A stretch of 64,000 nt of DNA from Mesorhizobium sp. B1-1-8 (lineage in GTDB: Bacteria > Pseudomonadota > Alphaproteobacteria > Rhizobiales > Rhizobiaceae): positions 4,937,501 to 5,001,500 of the forward strand of contig NZ_CP083956.1 in assembly GCF_006442795.2 (NCBI RefSeq), in the 5' to 3' direction. Under the pieces are notes generated by a model. It was not told where the DNA came from, did not search any database, and worked only from the letters and a program-made list of their open reading frames with translations. This document shows positions 46,094 through 56,513 of the stretch, piece after piece (position 1 is the stretch's first letter; each line of letters starts with the position of its first letter). A program made the translations under genes and the position numbers.

Positions 46094-46605
46094 ACCTCGA
46101 ACTGATCATCGAGGGGTTGGCCGGATCGCACGATCGCACCGCATTTAGCTGCGGCGTCCCGGCGCTCGATCGTTATCTTCGCGAACAGGTAAGCCAAGAT
46201 ATCAAACGCCGGGTCAGCAATTGCTTTGTCGCTGCAAATCGCGATGGTGCAATCGCAGGATATTACACGCTCGCGGCATCGAGTGTGCCCATCCTGTCGT
46301 TGCCCGACGACCAAACCAAACGCCTGCCGCGCTGTCCAATCTTGCCCGCCATACTGATTGGCCGGCTCGCGGTTGACAGCAGATACCAGGGACAACGGAT
46401 CGGATCGTCCCTGATCATAGATGCACTGCGACGAAGCGTGCAGGCCGCTCCTGCATCCTTTGCTCTGGTTGTCGACGCCAAGGACGAGCAGGCGGCAGCA
46501 TTTTATCGCAAGCATGGTTTCACCCCACTTCGGAGCCGTCCGCTTTCACTCTTCCTGCCCATTGGGACGGCGCTGAAGCTCTTCGGCCTCGAAGCAATTC
46601 CTTAA
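46090..46605 (+). CDS. tacT: GNAT acetyltransferase toxin (TacT type)
   Basis: 171 residues, GTG start overlapping the antitoxin stop. The acetyl-CoA binding loop is VDSRYQGQRIGSSLI, followed by AAAFYRKHGF and a C-terminal SLFLP segment, as in the TacT/AtaT family. These toxins acetylate the amino group of charged tRNA and stop translation. The early CGVPALDRYLREQ part is the substrate-recognition motif shared by the family. Chromosomal location between two sugar loci suggests it arrived by transfer. Confidence 0.92.
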   Translation: MNLELIIEGLAGSHDRTAFSCGVPALDRYLREQVSQDIKRRVSNCFVAANRDGAIAGYYTLAASSVPILSLPDDQTKRLPRCPILPAILIGRLAVDSRYQGQRIGSSLIIDALRRSVQAAPASFALVVDAKDEQAAAFYRKHGFTPLRSRPLSLFLPIGTALKLFGLEAIP

Positions 46606-46650
46606 CCATGGCGGTTCAGGATCGTTCCCTGGTCAGTGGGGACACCCTGA

Positions 46651-47811
46651 TTGAAAAAGCCGGCGCGCCTCCTTCGCCGCCTGGCGCTCGTCGCAACCGC
46701 GATGGTGCTGGGCACGGCGGCAAAAGCCTCTGATTTCAGCGAGCCCTGGCGGAGCCCCGACCGGGCGCTGGTGATCGACGCCTATGAATACAATTCCATC
46801 GACTGGGCACAGTTGGCCACCGACAAGCGCATCGTCGGCTTCATCAACAAGGCTTCCGACGGATTGCCGCCGCCCTATTTCTGCTTCGGCAGCGAGACCG
46901 ACGTGAAACTCTGCAAGGCGCTGTGGAAGCGCTATGCGGTGACGCGCGAACTGTTCCAGACGCGCAAGGTGGTGGCCAAGGCGCTCGGCTTGAAATGGGG
47001 CGCCTATCACCTCGCCCGCCCCGGCAGTCCGGTCGAGCAGGCCAACAATTTCATCGACTTCGCCGAGCCGTCGCCGGACGATCTTGTCGCGCTCGACCTC
47101 GAAGGCAACGATCCCTCGCAATGGATGTCGCTGGAGGACGCGGAGGAATTCGTGCGCCAGGTGCATCGCCGCCTCGGCCGCTTCCCGGCGCTCTATACCA
47201 ATGGCAGGACCGCCCAGTACATCGCCGACAATCGCTACACCTATCGGCTGCTGTCGCGGCTGCCGCTCTGGTATGCGCGCTACAAGCCTGACATCGACGT
47301 GCATTTCCCGATGGGCAACTGGCAGGGCTACGCGCTCTGGCAGTTTTCCGCAAAGGCGAATTGCGGCCGCTTCAGCTGCCCATACCGCGTGCCCGGCACG
47401 CCCAACGACATCGACGTCAGCGTGGCACCTATGAGCGCCGACGCACTACGCCAGCAATGGGCGCTCGGCGGGCTGATCGACGTGCCCGCCGATTATCTTG
47501 CCTCGATACCGGTGCCGGTTTCGCGTGACAAGGCGCTCGCCGGCAAGGTGACCATCACCTACGCCGACGTGGCGACGCCGCCGACCTTCGAGGAACTGGT
47601 CGCCGTGCTCGGCTCACATTGGAGCAAATTCCGTGACGGTTTTCGTATGCCGGTCGTGAAGACGGTGCCGCAGCGTCCGGGCTTCGGCATTGTCCAGTAT
47701 GTCGCCTGGAAACGGGCCGGGCAGCGCACGCCGGCACAGCTCGATGCCGCCTTCGCGGCAGCCGACCCGGTCAGCACCGCCTCGACGACGCTCGACCGCC
47801 GCCGGCGCTGA
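46651..47811 (+). CDS. GH25-like secreted muramidase-family protein
   Basis: 386 residues with a TTG start directly after an in-frame stop, so no earlier start exists; the first ATG further in would remove most of the signal peptide (about residues 1-26). The GH25 lysozyme pattern is visible: IDAYEYNSIDW at the start of the barrel, GAYHLARPG, and the catalytic DLEG pair in VALDLEGND. A C-terminal part of about 130 residues (from LGGLIDVPADYL) is extra and not recognised. It would cleave peptidoglycan or a related glycan in the periplasm or outside. Confidence 0.8.
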   Translation: MKKPARLLRRLALVATAMVLGTAAKASDFSEPWRSPDRALVIDAYEYNSIDWAQLATDKRIVGFINKASDGLPPPYFCFGSETDVKLCKALWKRYAVTRELFQTRKVVAKALGLKWGAYHLARPGSPVEQANNFIDFAEPSPDDLVALDLEGNDPSQWMSLEDAEEFVRQVHRRLGRFPALYTNGRTAQYIADNRYTYRLLSRLPLWYARYKPDIDVHFPMGNWQGYALWQFSAKANCGRFSCPYRVPGTPNDIDVSVAPMSADALRQQWALGGLIDVPADYLASIPVPVSRDKALAGKVTITYADVATPPTFEELVAVLGSHWSKFRDGFRMPVVKTVPQRPGFGIVQYVAWKRAGQRTPAQLDAAFAAADPVSTASTTLDRRRR

Positions 47812-47814
47812 TTC

Positions 47815-48828
47815 TCAGCGATGGTTGCCCAGGCTGGCATACATGCCGGTGGTGCGGAACTGCGTCGGGGTGGTGCCGTAGCAGCGGCGAAACACCTTGG
47901 AGAAGTAGTTCGCGTCCTCGAAGCCGCACAGCACCGCGACCTCCTTGACCGGCAGGAAATCGGCTTTGGTCAGCAGCTTGGCTGCGCGCTGCAGCCGTTG
48001 CTGAAATACGAATTCGGCCGGCGGCAATCCTTCGCTCTCGGCGAAGCAGCGCGAGAAGTGGGCGCGGCTGAGGCCGCTGATTTCGACCAGCTCCGCCACC
48101 GGCAGCGGCTTGTCGAGATTGGCGTTGATGTGATCGATGACAGGCTGCATGGCGCTTTGTTTTTCAGCAAAGGCATGGGAGCCGAAGATATCGTCATAGA
48201 GCGCCATCGCCGCTTCATAGGCGATCGCGGAGGCCGCGCCTGGCGAAGCGGCGCCCTTGATCAGCCGCAGGCTGCAATCGGCAAGGTGATCGATGGTCGC
48301 CGGCTGCAGCCGGAACACGGGGCCGGAGACGCTCAAAATCGATTTATGAATGCGCAGCGCCTCCTCGCCGTTCATCGAGATCCAGAAATATTCCCAGCGG
48401 TCACCCTTGGCCAACCAGTAGCGATGGTTGTGCGGCACGAGCACCAGCAGCGTGTCGTTTGCCTGCAGGCGATAGTTGCGGCTCTCGTAGCGCAATTGCC
48501 CGTTGCCGCTGATCGTGTGCTGAAGCACGGTGAAGGGCGTCTGGCCGCGCTTTCGCCCGTCCCAGTCGTAGGTCTCGTCCTCGCGCACCTCGTAACCCGT
48601 GCTGGTCGGCATGGCGTGCAGGCGCTGGCGGCCGCGCGGCAGCGAGATCGTCCGCATCAGCTTTCCGTTCGCGATCAGGTCCCGCAGCACAAAATTACCC
48701 TCGAAAGCATAATCCTTCTCTGGCCCCGTCGGCGAATAAGCGCATAATCCGGCCATCAAGAACGGGAAAGACCCGCGGTCGAGGAGCGGGCGGGAGGAGA
48801 AAAGCCGGATTTCCGGCTCCAATGGCAT
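47815..48828 (-). CDS. agpT: AraC family regulator of the alpha-galactoside locus
   Basis: 337 residues: an N-terminal ligand-binding cupin domain (YRLQANDTLLVLVPHNHRYWL region) and the two C-terminal helix-turn-helix motifs (VAELVEISGLSRAHFSRCF, KEVAVLCGFEDANYFSKVF). It is divergent from the first GH4 gene with only 75 bases between. The position equals that of AgpT in Sinorhizobium, the activator of the agp genes. Symbol given from locus layout. Confidence 0.85.
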   Translation of the reverse strand: MPLEPEIRLFSSRPLLDRGSFPFLMAGLCAYSPTGPEKDYAFEGNFVLRDLIANGKLMRTISLPRGRQRLHAMPTSTGYEVREDETYDWDGRKRGQTPFTVLQHTISGNGQLRYESRNYRLQANDTLLVLVPHNHRYWLAKGDRWEYFWISMNGEEALRIHKSILSVSGPVFRLQPATIDHLADCSLRLIKGAASPGAASAIAYEAAMALYDDIFGSHAFAEKQSAMQPVIDHINANLDKPLPVAELVEISGLSRAHFSRCFAESEGLPPAEFVFQQRLQRAAKLLTKADFLPVKEVAVLCGFEDANYFSKVFRRCYGTTPTQFRTTGMYASLGNHR

Positions 48829-48855
48829 GCATGCTGGTTAGCGTGCGGCCATGTC

Positions 48856-48873
48856 CTCCTTGCTGCTCCTTGC
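48856..48873. promoter_or_regulatory. Direct repeat in the agpT-GH4 intergenic region
   Basis: CTCCTTGC at 48856-48863 and again at 48866-48873, exactly 10 bp apart, on the same face of the helix. AraC proteins bind such direct half-sites, so this may be the AgpT binding site near the -35 region. Confidence 0.35.
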
Positions 48874-48903
48874 TTAGCATTCGATTGGATCGAGGTGAAG
48901 GTG

Positions 48904-50370
48904 ATGAGTTTCAAAATCGCTATTATCGGCGCCGGCAGCGTCGGATTCACCAAGAAGCTGTTCACCGACATTCTGTGCGTGCCGGAGTTCAAGGACATCG
49001 AATTCGCGCTGACCGACATCAGCGAGCACAATCTCGGGATGATCAAGGCGATCCTCGACAGGATCGTGGAAGCAAATAATTTGCCGACCAAAGTGACGGC
49101 GACGACCGATCGCCGCAAGGCGCTGGAGGGCGCGCGCTACATCATCAGCTGCGTGCGCGTCGGCGGCCTCGAAGCCTATGCCGACGACATCCGCATTCCG
49201 CTGAAATATGGCATAGACCAATGCGTCGGCGACACGATCTGCGCCGGCGGCATCCTCTACGGCCAGCGCAACATTCCGGTGATCCTTGATTTCTGCAAGG
49301 ACATCCGCGAAGTCGCCGATACCGGCGCCAAGTTCCTGAACTACGCCAACCCGATGGCGATGAACACCTGGGCGGCGATCGAATACGGCAAGGTCGATAC
49401 GGTCGGGCTTTGCCATGGCGTCCAGCATGGCGCCGAGCAGATCGCCGAGGTGCTCGGCGCGAAGTCGCCAAAGGAACTCGACTATGTCTGTTCCGGCATC
49501 AACCACCAGACCTGGTTCATCGAATTGCGGCTGAACGGACGGCCGATCGGCAAGGACGAACTGATCGCCGCCTTCGGGGCGCATCCGGTCTATTCGAAAC
49601 AGGAGAAGCTTCGCATCGACGTGCTGAAGCGTTTCGGGGTCTATTCGACCGAAAGCAACGGTCACCTGTCGGAATATCTGCCCTGGTACCGCAAGCGCCC
49701 CGACGAGATCACGCGCTGGATCGACATGTCGGACTGGATCCATGGCGAGACGGGCGGCTATCTGCGCTACTCGACCGAAACCCGCAACTGGTTCGAGACC
49801 GAATATCCGCAGTTCCTCGAAGCGGCGTCGAAGCCGATCGAGCCGGCCAAGCGCTCCAACGAGCATGCCAGCCACATCCTCGAGGCGCTGGAGACCAACC
49901 GCGTCTATCGCGGCCACTTCAACGTCAAGAACAATGGCGTGATCGCCAACCTGCCGCAGGACGCGATCATAGAATCGCCCGGCTTCGTCGACCGGTTCGG
50001 CATCAACATGGCCGCCGGCATCACCTTGCCGGAAGCTTGTGCCGCCACCTGCATGGCTTCGATCAACGTCCAGCGCATGTCAGTGCATGCCGCGATCGCC
50101 GGCGACATCGACCTCTTGAAGCTCGCGGTGCTGCACGACCCGCTGGTCGGCGCGGTTTCGACGCCCGAGGAGGTCTGGCAGATGGTGGACGAGATGGTCG
50201 TCGCGCAGGCTCAATGGCTGCCGCAATATGCGCATGCCGTTCCGGCGGCAAAGGAGCGGCTTTCGAAATCCAGGGTCAAGACGCGTGAATGGGCGGGCGC
50301 GGCCCGTCGCAGCGTGCGCTCGATCGAGGAATTGCGCGCCGAAAAGGCGGCGCTGAAACAGGCCGGCTGA
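48904..50370 (+). CDS. agaL1: GH4 family alpha-galactosidase (first copy)
   Basis: 488 residues. N-terminal Rossmann NAD site IAIIGAGSVGFTKKL, then the metal-binding Cys170 (GLCHGVQHG) and His201 (CSGINHQTWF) of family GH4, which cleaves glycosides by an NAD- and Mn-dependent oxidation mechanism. The ATG at 48904 follows GAGG by eight bases. It is the first gene of the series; the transporter and the second GH4 gene follow. Which galactoside each copy prefers is not visible. Confidence 0.92.
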   Translation: MSFKIAIIGAGSVGFTKKLFTDILCVPEFKDIEFALTDISEHNLGMIKAILDRIVEANNLPTKVTATTDRRKALEGARYIISCVRVGGLEAYADDIRIPLKYGIDQCVGDTICAGGILYGQRNIPVILDFCKDIREVADTGAKFLNYANPMAMNTWAAIEYGKVDTVGLCHGVQHGAEQIAEVLGAKSPKELDYVCSGINHQTWFIELRLNGRPIGKDELIAAFGAHPVYSKQEKLRIDVLKRFGVYSTESNGHLSEYLPWYRKRPDEITRWIDMSDWIHGETGGYLRYSTETRNWFETEYPQFLEAASKPIEPAKRSNEHASHILEALETNRVYRGHFNVKNNGVIANLPQDAIIESPGFVDRFGINMAAGITLPEACAATCMASINVQRMSVHAAIAGDIDLLKLAVLHDPLVGAVSTPEEVWQMVDEMVVAQAQWLPQYAHAVPAAKERLSKSRVKTREWAGAARRSVRSIEELRAEKAALKQAG

Positions 50371-50384
50371 GATCCTGGCAGGCA

Positions 50385-50411
50385 GGCGGACGCGCAGGAG
50401 GCACGTCCGCC
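50385..50411 (+). promoter_or_regulatory. Hairpin between the first GH4 gene and agpA
   Basis: GGCGGACG (50385-50392) pairs with CGTCCGCC (50404-50411) around eleven bases. There is no T-run. It may slow decay or partly end transcripts that cover only the GH4 gene. Confidence 0.4.
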
Positions 50412-50474
50412 AAAATCAGCCGTCCAGAATAAGAGGCGGGCAGCAGCAGGCGTCCAAACAACTGGGAGGAGACG

Positions 50475-52553
50475 ATGAGGACCTTACGCAGAATTGGCTT
50501 TGCCGCCGGACTGGCGCTGAGCGTTGCCATTCCGGCATACGCCTTGGCTTCCGAACCGACAGTGCCGCCTGAACCGGCGACATTTCCGGCCGAGGGCAAG
50601 ATCCACTATGTGGCGCGCGACTCCATTCTGGAGTTCAAGGCACTGCCTGAATATCACGAGCCCGACTGGGTGACGGAGAAATACGTCAAGACCGGCAAGC
50701 TGCCGCCGGTCAAGGACAGGCTGCCGAAGGAGCCGCTGGTCTTCAAGACCGCCAACATGCCCGACGGCATCGGCGTCTATGGCGACACGATGCGCCACGT
50801 CATCGGCGGCAGGCCGGAAGGCTGGAACTATGGCGCCGGCCAGACGCAAGGCTGGGGCGGCATCGATATCGGCCTGTCGGAATGCCTGACGCGCACGGCG
50901 CCGCTGTTCCAGGTCGAGGCCAAGGACACCGAGCCGTTGCCGAACCTCGCCAAGAGCTGGGACTGGTCGAGCGACGGCCACAAGCTCACCATGCATCTGA
51001 TCGAAGGCGCCAAATGGTCCGACGGCGCGCCCTTCAACGCCGACGACGTCATGTTCTACTGGGATGACGAGGTCGTCGATCCCAACGTCTCGCCGCTGAA
51101 CGGCGCCACGCCCGAAACCTTCGGCGTCGGCACGACGCTGAAGAAGGTCGACGACTACACCGTCGAGTGGACGTTCAAAGAGGCGTTCCCGCGGCAATAT
51201 CTCTATGCGATGGCCTACGGCACCTTCTGCCCCGGCCCTTCGCATATTCTGAAGCCGCAGCATCCGAAATATTCGAAGAACACCTACGACCAGTTCAAGA
51301 ACGCCTTCCCGCCGGACTATATGAATATGCCGGTGATGGGCGCATGGGTGCCGGTCGAATACCGGCCGGACGACATCATCGTCCTGCGGCGCAACCCCTA
51401 CTATTGGAAGGTCGACGAAAAGGGCAACCAACTGCCCTATCTCAACGAGCTGCAATACAAGCTGTCGACCTGGGCCGACCGCGACGTCCAGGCGGTGGCA
51501 GGCTCCGGCGACTTCTCCAACCTTGAGCAGCCCGAGAATTTCGTCGCCTCGCTGAAGCGCGCCGCCGAGAAGAACGCGCCGGCCCGGCTTGCCTTCGGCC
51601 CGCGCCTCATCGGCTACAATCTGCGCATGAATTTCTCCGCCAATGGCTGGGGCAACCCGGACGAGCGCGGTCAGGCGGTGCGCGAATTGAACCGCAACGA
51701 GGACTTCCGCAAGGCGGTGACCATGGCGCTCGACCGCAAGGCGCTGGGCGACTCGCTGGTCAAGGGTCCGTTCACCGCCATCTATCCGGGCGGCTTCTCG
51801 TCGGGCACCAGCTTCTATGACCGCAAGTCGACGGTCTACTATCCGTTCGATCTCAAGGGCGCCAAGGCCGAGCTTGCCAAGGCCGGGCTCAAGGACACCG
51901 ACGGCGACGGCATCGTGAACTTCCCGGCCGGCACTGCCGGGGGCAAGAATGTCGAGATCGTGATGCTGGTCAACAACGACTACACCACCGACAAGAGCCT
52001 TGCCGAAGGCGTTGTCGCGCAGATGGAAAAGCTCGGGCTGAGGGTCGTCCTCAACGGGGTCAACGGAACGCAGCGCGACGCCATCCAGTATTCCGGCCGT
52101 TTCGACTGGCTGATCCGGCGCAACGAGACCGAGCTGACCTCAGTGGTGCAAAACACCGAACAACTTGCTCCCGTCGGCCCGAAGACCAGCTGGAATCACC
52201 GCGCGCCGGAAAGCGGCGAGGTCGACCTGATGCCTTTCGAGAAGGACCTCGTCGACATCGTCAACAAGTTCGTGACGACGCAGGACGATGACCAGCGTGC
52301 CGACCTGATGCGAAAGTTCCAGAAGATATCGACCGAGCATGTCTACAATGTCGGGCTGACCGAGTATCCGGGCGCGCTTATCATCAACAAGCGCTTCTCC
52401 AACATCCCGCAAGGCACACCGATCTACATGTTCAACTGGGCCGAGGATTCGATCGTCCGCGAACGTGTCTTCGTCGCCGCCGACAAGCAGGCGAAGCACG
52501 AATTGTATCCGGAGGAGCTTCCCGGCAAACCGGGTGACAAGGGTCCGATGTAA
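50475..52553 (+). CDS. agpA: Alpha-galactoside-binding periplasmic protein (family 5 SBP)
   Basis: 692 residues, a large binding protein of the peptide/opine/oligosaccharide family 5. Signal peptide to about residue 26 (AYALASEP), then WSSDGHKLTMHLIEGAKWSDGAPF, the usual family entry motif, and a long C-terminal half. In Sinorhizobium the same gene order has AgpA binding melibiose and raffinose. A very good ribosome site (GGGAGGAGACG) supports strong translation. Ligand assignment rests on locus layout. Confidence 0.9.
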   Translation: MRTLRRIGFAAGLALSVAIPAYALASEPTVPPEPATFPAEGKIHYVARDSILEFKALPEYHEPDWVTEKYVKTGKLPPVKDRLPKEPLVFKTANMPDGIGVYGDTMRHVIGGRPEGWNYGAGQTQGWGGIDIGLSECLTRTAPLFQVEAKDTEPLPNLAKSWDWSSDGHKLTMHLIEGAKWSDGAPFNADDVMFYWDDEVVDPNVSPLNGATPETFGVGTTLKKVDDYTVEWTFKEAFPRQYLYAMAYGTFCPGPSHILKPQHPKYSKNTYDQFKNAFPPDYMNMPVMGAWVPVEYRPDDIIVLRRNPYYWKVDEKGNQLPYLNELQYKLSTWADRDVQAVAGSGDFSNLEQPENFVASLKRAAEKNAPARLAFGPRLIGYNLRMNFSANGWGNPDERGQAVRELNRNEDFRKAVTMALDRKALGDSLVKGPFTAIYPGGFSSGTSFYDRKSTVYYPFDLKGAKAELAKAGLKDTDGDGIVNFPAGTAGGKNVEIVMLVNNDYTTDKSLAEGVVAQMEKLGLRVVLNGVNGTQRDAIQYSGRFDWLIRRNETELTSVVQNTEQLAPVGPKTSWNHRAPESGEVDLMPFEKDLVDIVNKFVTTQDDDQRADLMRKFQKISTEHVYNVGLTEYPGALIINKRFSNIPQGTPIYMFNWAEDSIVRERVFVAADKQAKHELYPEELPGKPGDKGPM

Positions 52554-52579
52554 GGTTTACCTCCCCTGACGAAAAGACG

Positions 52580-52607
52580 TCCGGCCGCGCCGCGGCGCGG
52601 CCGGACA
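52580..52607 (+). promoter_or_regulatory. Perfect 28-bp palindrome between agpA and agpB
   Basis: GTCCGGCCGCGCCG followed directly by its exact complement. It can form a very stable hairpin 26 bases after the agpA stop and 58 before agpB. No T-run follows, so a message-protecting hairpin that raises agpA output over the permease genes is more likely than a terminator. Confidence 0.75.
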
Positions 52608-52665
52608 AACAGAATCTCCGAACGCACCTCAGGGAGCGACCGGCCAGAAAGGAAGCTGACCGTCC

Positions 52666-53673
52666 ATGCTGCGATTCCTGCTTATGCGCATAGCGTCGGC
52701 GCTTCCCGTCCTCGCCATTTTGAGCCTCGTCACCTTCGCCATCATCCAGGCGCCACCCGGCGACTATGCCGATTACATCCGCTCGCAGTTGATCAACCAG
52801 GGCGGCGCTTCCTACGCCGAGGCTGAAGCGCAGGCCCAGGCCTACCGGGTCGAGCATGGCCTCGATAAGCCGCTGCCCGTCCAGTACCTCAACTGGATCG
52901 GCGGCATCGTCACGCGCGGCGATTTCGGCTATAGCCTCTATTACAACAAGCCGGTGGCCGATGTGGTGGGCGAGCGCCTGCCGCGCACGTTGCTTTTAGC
53001 GCTGGTTTGCCATCTGCTCGCCTCGGTGCTCGGCATCACCTTCGGCATATGGGCGGCGACAAGACAGTATAGCTGGATCGACTCCACGCTTTCGGCCATC
53101 TCCTTCCTCGGCATGACGGTGCCGCGCTTTCTGATGGCGCTGATCATCGTCTATCTGCTGGTCTTCCAGTTCAACGTGTCTGAAATCGGCAGTTTCTTCT
53201 CGCCGCAATATGGCGGCGCGCCGTGGTCGTGGGCGAAGTTCGTCGACCTGGTCAAACATGTCTGGCCGGTGGTAGCGATCGCGACCTTCGGCGGGCTCGC
53301 CTACAACATGCGGGTCATGCGCGGCAATCTGCTCGATACGCTCAACGCGCAATATGTCGAGACGGCCAAGGCCAAGGGTTTGACCGGCGGCGCCGTCGTC
53401 ATGCGCCACGCCGTGCCCAACGCGCTGCATCCGCTGGTGATGTATCAGGGCGTGGTGCTGCCCTACATGCTGACCGGCGAGATCGAGACGGCGATCATCT
53501 TCGCGCTGCCCACCGTCGGGCCGGCGATCGTCGGCTCGATGGCGGTCGGCGACGTCTATGTGACGGCAACTTTCATGATGGTGCTGTCGGCAACGCTGAT
53601 CGTCGGCAACATCATCGCCGACATGCTGCTCGTCCTGCTCGACCCGCGCATCCGCCAGTTCGGGGAGCGCTAG
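52666..53673 (+). CDS. agpB: ABC transporter permease (DppB/OppB-like)
   Basis: 335 residues with about six hydrophobic segments: the first near residues 8-28, then five in the second half. The EAA loop region is TAKAKGLTGGAVVMRHAVPNALHPL. The N-terminal segment APPGDYADYIRSQL is typical of OppB-like permeases. It forms one half of the membrane channel for AgpA. The stop directly touches the agpC start codon. Confidence 0.93.
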   Translation: MLRFLLMRIASALPVLAILSLVTFAIIQAPPGDYADYIRSQLINQGGASYAEAEAQAQAYRVEHGLDKPLPVQYLNWIGGIVTRGDFGYSLYYNKPVADVVGERLPRTLLLALVCHLLASVLGITFGIWAATRQYSWIDSTLSAISFLGMTVPRFLMALIIVYLLVFQFNVSEIGSFFSPQYGGAPWSWAKFVDLVKHVWPVVAIATFGGLAYNMRVMRGNLLDTLNAQYVETAKAKGLTGGAVVMRHAVPNALHPLVMYQGVVLPYMLTGEIETAIIFALPTVGPAIVGSMAVGDVYVTATFMMVLSATLIVGNIIADMLLVLLDPRIRQFGER

Positions 53674-54813
53674 ATGCTGGCCCGCGATCCCTCACCCCCG
53701 CCGCTGCCGGCCGAAAGCGTCCCGGTGGCCGAAGCCGCGCATGGCAATGAGAGCTACATCGCGCTTGTCTGGCGCCGGCTGAAGCGTTCCTGGACCGGCA
53801 TGGCCGGGCTTTGCCTGGTCGCGCTCTTGCTTGTCATGGCGGTGTTCGCCGAATTCCTGGCGCCGATGGACCCCAAGGCGACCGACGTCGCCTTCGCGCC
53901 ACCGCAACTGCCCGCTTTCCACGACAAGGACGGCAATTTCGTCGCGCGGCCGCGGGTCTATGCGCTGGCCGATTCGGCCGATCTCGATCCGGTTACCTTC
54001 CAGCCGATCGTCGGCCCCGACTACGACCATCCAAGGCTGCTCGGATTCTTCGTCGAAGGCGCGCCCTACAAGCTTCTCGGCCTCATTCCGGCGAACCGGC
54101 ATTTCTTCGCCTCGATGGACGGCCAGCCGGTGCACTTCCTCGGCACCGACAAATTCGGCCGCGACGTGCTGTCGCGTGCCATCTACGGCTCGCGCGTCTC
54201 GCTGATGATCGCGCTGACGGTGGTCTTCATCGTCACGGTGATCGGCACCAGCGTCGGCATGATCTCGGGCTATTTCGGCGGCCGGTTCGACGTCTGGGTG
54301 CAGCGCTTCGTCGAGCTTGTGCTCGCTTTCCCGCAATTGCCGCTTTATCTGGCGTTGACGACGCTGATCCCGGTCACCGCGCCGACCAATGTCTTCCTCG
54401 CCTTCGTCATCATCGTCATGTCGGCGCTGGGCTGGGCGCAGATGTCGCGCGAGGTGCGTGGCAAGACGCTGGCGCTGGCGCGGATCGACTATGTGCGCGC
54501 CGCCATGGCGGTCGGCGCCACCGACCGGCGCATCATCATGCAGCACATCTTCCCCAATGTGATGAGTCACGTGATCGTCGCGGTGACGCTGGCGATCCCG
54601 ACGGTGGTGCTGCTTGAATCCTTCCTCGGCTTCCTCGGCTTCGCGGTGAAGCCGCCGCTGATCTCCTGGGGCCTGATGCTGCAGGACACCGCGACATATT
54701 CGGTCATCGGCACCTATCCCTGGATCCTGTCGCCGGTCGGCTTCGTGCTGATCACCGTCTTTGCCTTCAACGCGCTGGGCGATGGCCTGCGCGATGCCGT
54801 CGATCCCTATTGA
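53674..54813 (+). CDS. agpC: ABC transporter permease (DppC/OppC-like)
   Basis: 379 residues with about six hydrophobic segments. It has the extended periplasmic loop with FLGTDKFGRDVLSRAIYGSR and the EAA loop RAAMAVGATDRRIIMQHIFPN typical of OppC-like permeases. The ATG follows the agpB TAG with no gap. A longer first loop (about residues 65-150) is usual in this subfamily. Confidence 0.93.
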   Translation: MLARDPSPPPLPAESVPVAEAAHGNESYIALVWRRLKRSWTGMAGLCLVALLLVMAVFAEFLAPMDPKATDVAFAPPQLPAFHDKDGNFVARPRVYALADSADLDPVTFQPIVGPDYDHPRLLGFFVEGAPYKLLGLIPANRHFFASMDGQPVHFLGTDKFGRDVLSRAIYGSRVSLMIALTVVFIVTVIGTSVGMISGYFGGRFDVWVQRFVELVLAFPQLPLYLALTTLIPVTAPTNVFLAFVIIVMSALGWAQMSREVRGKTLALARIDYVRAAMAVGATDRRIIMQHIFPNVMSHVIVAVTLAIPTVVLLESFLGFLGFAVKPPLISWGLMLQDTATYSVIGTYPWILSPVGFVLITVFAFNALGDGLRDAVDPY

Positions 54814-54822
54814 GGTGGCCGG

Positions 54823-56493
<1,671 letters not shown>

Positions 56494-56513
56494 ACATATG
56501 CCGGAGGCTTACA

